Source of the DNA: Clostridium sp.
GTDB lineage: Bacteria > Bacillota > Clostridia > Clostridiales > Clostridiaceae
NCBI GenBank assembly: GCA_003539755.1
Contig: DPOH01000086.1
Location: 1 to 7,040, forward strand
DNA length: 7,040 bases
Direction of reading: 5' to 3'
Positions 5,805 through 7,040 of this stretch are shown piece by piece (positions within the stretch are counted from its first letter, which is position 1; every line of letters begins with the position of its first letter). The position numbers were made by a program, and so were the translations under genes. Under the pieces are notes generated by a model, which made no database searches, was not told the origin of the DNA, and worked only from the letters and a program-made list of their open reading frames with translations.

Positions 5805-6455
5805 TAGTTTTATTTGTTTTATACCATATTTTTTTAATATTTTAAATGCTTCAATCATTGTTGCACCAGTAGTTGTAACATCATCTATTAATATTACATT
5901 TTCTATTTCTTTTATTTTTTCTTCATATATTCCAAAAGCATTTTTTATATTTTCAAATCTCTCCTGCCTCAAAAGTCTTTTCTGTTCCTTAGTTTCTTTA
6001 CACTTATATAAAATTGATATATTTCTAATTGATAAATTATATGCTACTTTTTTAGCAATATACTCACACTGATTAAATCCTCTTTTTTTCTTTGATTTTT
6101 TTGACATTGGTATATAAGAAATAACATATTCACTATACTTAATATTTTCTCTAATATATTTTTCTAGTAATTCTGCTAATATATCTCCTGCTGTAAAATC
6201 ATTGTAATATTTTAATCTTAGGATAAGTTTTTTCAGAACCCCCCCGTAATGACCATAACTATTTATAATCATCTCATCTTTACTCGGAATAATATACTCT
6301 ATCTGCTTTATGTTAGACATACAAGAATCACATATTCCATTATGTCCTTCTTTACCACATATAATACAGTATGATTCTATAGGATATATTATTTCAAGAA
6401 ACCCATACCATAAACTAATAATTATTTTTTTAATGTAAGTAGATTTTTTTCCCAT
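5778..6455 (-). CDS. comFC: ComFC-like phosphoribosyltransferase-fold competence protein
   Basis: This 225-residue protein belongs to the ComFC/GntX family, needed with ComFA for DNA uptake during transformation in competent Firmicutes. An N-terminal zinc-finger-like element has Cys 30, 33, 42 and 45 (CIIC and CDSC). The family segments YIPMSKKSKKKRGFNQC (114-130) and the R-x-x-N block near 163-174 follow. The PRPP-binding loop of type I phosphoribosyltransferases, ILIDDVTTTGAT, is at 188-199 with Asp 191 and 192 intact. The start ATG 6455 is the only reasonable choice, since an in-frame TAA lies three codons upstream and the next Met (46) would remove the zinc site. The AAAAAGG before it is very close to the ATG, so translation probably depends on coupling: the gene overlaps the comFA-like frame by 34 nt. 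It has no terminator, and its stop sits inside the RNA promoter. Its biochemical activity is not established by sequence. Confidence 0.9.
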   Translation of the reverse strand: MGKKSTYIKKIIISLWYGFLEIIYPIESYCIICGKEGHNGICDSCMSNIKQIEYIIPSKDEMIINSYGHYGGVLKKLILRLKYYNDFTAGDILAELLEKYIRENIKYSEYVISYIPMSKKSKKKRGFNQCEYIAKKVAYNLSIRNISILYKCKETKEQKRLLRQERFENIKNAFGIYEEKIKEIENVILIDDVTTTGATMIEAFKILKKYGIKQIKLLTLAKSHI

Positions 6456-7040
6456 ACCTTTTTATTAAATTCTCTTGCCATATCCTTAGCTTTATCCATA
6501 TCTGCTGATATGTTATTAGATACTAAAAGAATCTCTGGAGAATTAAAATTTATATTTCGTATCTGACCACATATATATAAAATACTTTTATAATTGAATT
6601 TACTATCATCAGAAAATAAAACTATGATATTATCTATATAGCAAGATTCCATTAACTCCTCAAATCTATTTGTTATTATGAATATTGCCTTATCTTTATA
6701 TTTTGATACACGATTGCACCTTTTTATTTCATCTTTACTTAGTACCTTTAATATCTTTACATTTGGAAGTTTCAATTTATTTTCAAAGTAATCAAAAGTT
6801 ATCTTAACTTTCTGTTCATTGGGTACATAAATTGCTACCTTATTGTTACTATCCCTAAACCATTTTAAATAATCATAAACACTATATGGTATATCATTAT
6901 TTAAATCTATTCTTGTATTCAAAATTCTTGGTTCTGCAAAAGGAAGCTTATAGTTATATGCAGCAAGTTCAATTTTTTCACCTATTAATGCTATCTTTTC
7001 TATACTATATAAAATAACTCTTTTTCCAATCATATTACAC
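6422..7040 (-). CDS. comFA: ComFA-like helicase, C-terminal part, with degenerate motifs (partial at window edge)
   Basis: The reading frame is open to the window edge; two sense codons precede Met 7033, which has no clear ribosome binding site, so the gene probably continues beyond the window. The visible 203 residues from that Met resemble the last strand of the first RecA domain plus the whole second RecA domain of ComFA, the ATPase thought to drive single-stranded DNA import. Landmarks are KLPFAEPR (29-36, like LPEPR in B. subtilis ComFA), VAIYVPN (66-72, motif IV-like), IVLFSDDSKFNYKSILYI (137-154) and the closing DMDKAKDMAREFN. The helicase motifs look eroded: motif V reads ITNRFEELMESC instead of a TTxxxERG-like pattern, and motif VI reads YICGQIRN where QIAGRTGR is expected, losing its arginines. 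It overlaps comFC by 34 nt, matching comFA-comFC order. It could be a diverged protein kept for binding ComFC or DNA, or a decaying gene. The N-terminal ATPase domain cannot be judged here. Confidence 0.72.
   Translation of the reverse strand, partial: CNMIGKRVILYSIEKIALIGEKIELAAYNYKLPFAEPRILNTRIDLNNDIPYSVYDYLKWFRDSNNKVAIYVPNEQKVKITFDYFENKLKLPNVKILKVLSKDEIKRCNRVSKYKDKAIFIITNRFEELMESCYIDNIIVLFSDDSKFNYKSILYICGQIRNINFNSPEILLVSNNISADMDKAKDMAREFNKKVWEKNLLTLKK
6425..6431 (-). other. A7 slippery heptamer at the comFA stop codon
   Basis: In the comFA frame the last codons read TTA AAA AAA TAA, so the run forms the canonical -1 slippery pattern A-AAA-AAA directly before the stop. A one-base backward slip continues as ATA ATT ATT, which is exactly the comFC frame. 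No clear stimulatory hairpin or well-spaced internal Shine-Dalgarno is visible, and A runs are common in such AT-rich DNA. Confidence 0.35.

Noticed and set aside
5791..6072. 93-codon plus-strand frame within comFC
   Set aside because: It is antisense to comFC, whose PRPP loop and family motifs are intact; the hydrophobic look comes from AT-rich antisense codons.

Overview
The window is AT-rich, low-GC Firmicute DNA, most likely from Clostridium sensu stricto or a close relative. Codons strongly favour A/T, Shine-Dalgarno sites are strong, and the order comFA-comFC-[RNA]-hpf-secA-prfB on one strand matches the arrangement around comF/yvyD/secA/prfB known from Bacillus. The species cannot be fixed from sequence alone.

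Layout from the left edge: a small four-helix membrane protein of unknown function lies on the plus strand (39-371). It converges on the minus-strand genes across a shared hairpin (428-468). Everything else of note is on the minus strand, so the biological order runs from right to left. First comes the 3' part of a comFA-like helicase gene that runs off the window (6422-7040). It overlaps comFC (5778-6455) by 34 nt. Next is a structured, GC-richer non-coding RNA (about 5561-5771), interpreted as a raiA-motif RNA, with its own promoter and terminator. After it come hpf/raiA (long-form ribosome hibernation factor, 4837-5364), secA (1897-4566) and prfB (release factor 2, 507-1605). prfB is expressed through the classic in-frame UGA and +1 frameshift.

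The RNA, hpf, secA and prfB each have a recognisable promoter. Each is followed by an intrinsic terminator-like hairpin, so they look like separate transcription units rather than one operon. comFC has no terminator of its own: its stop codon lies inside the -10 box of the RNA promoter, and readthrough would carry comFA-comFC transcripts into the RNA. The themes are DNA uptake (ComFA/ComFC), ribosome hibernation (HPF), protein export (SecA) and translation termination (RF2).

The main items for a second look are the RNA between comFC and hpf, a ComFA C-terminal domain whose helicase motifs V and VI look eroded, an A7 slippery heptamer at the comFA stop that would fuse ComFA to ComFC after a -1 slip, an unusually long spacer in the prfB frameshift signal, and a Tyr in the RF2 stop-codon-recognition tripeptide (SPY instead of SPF).
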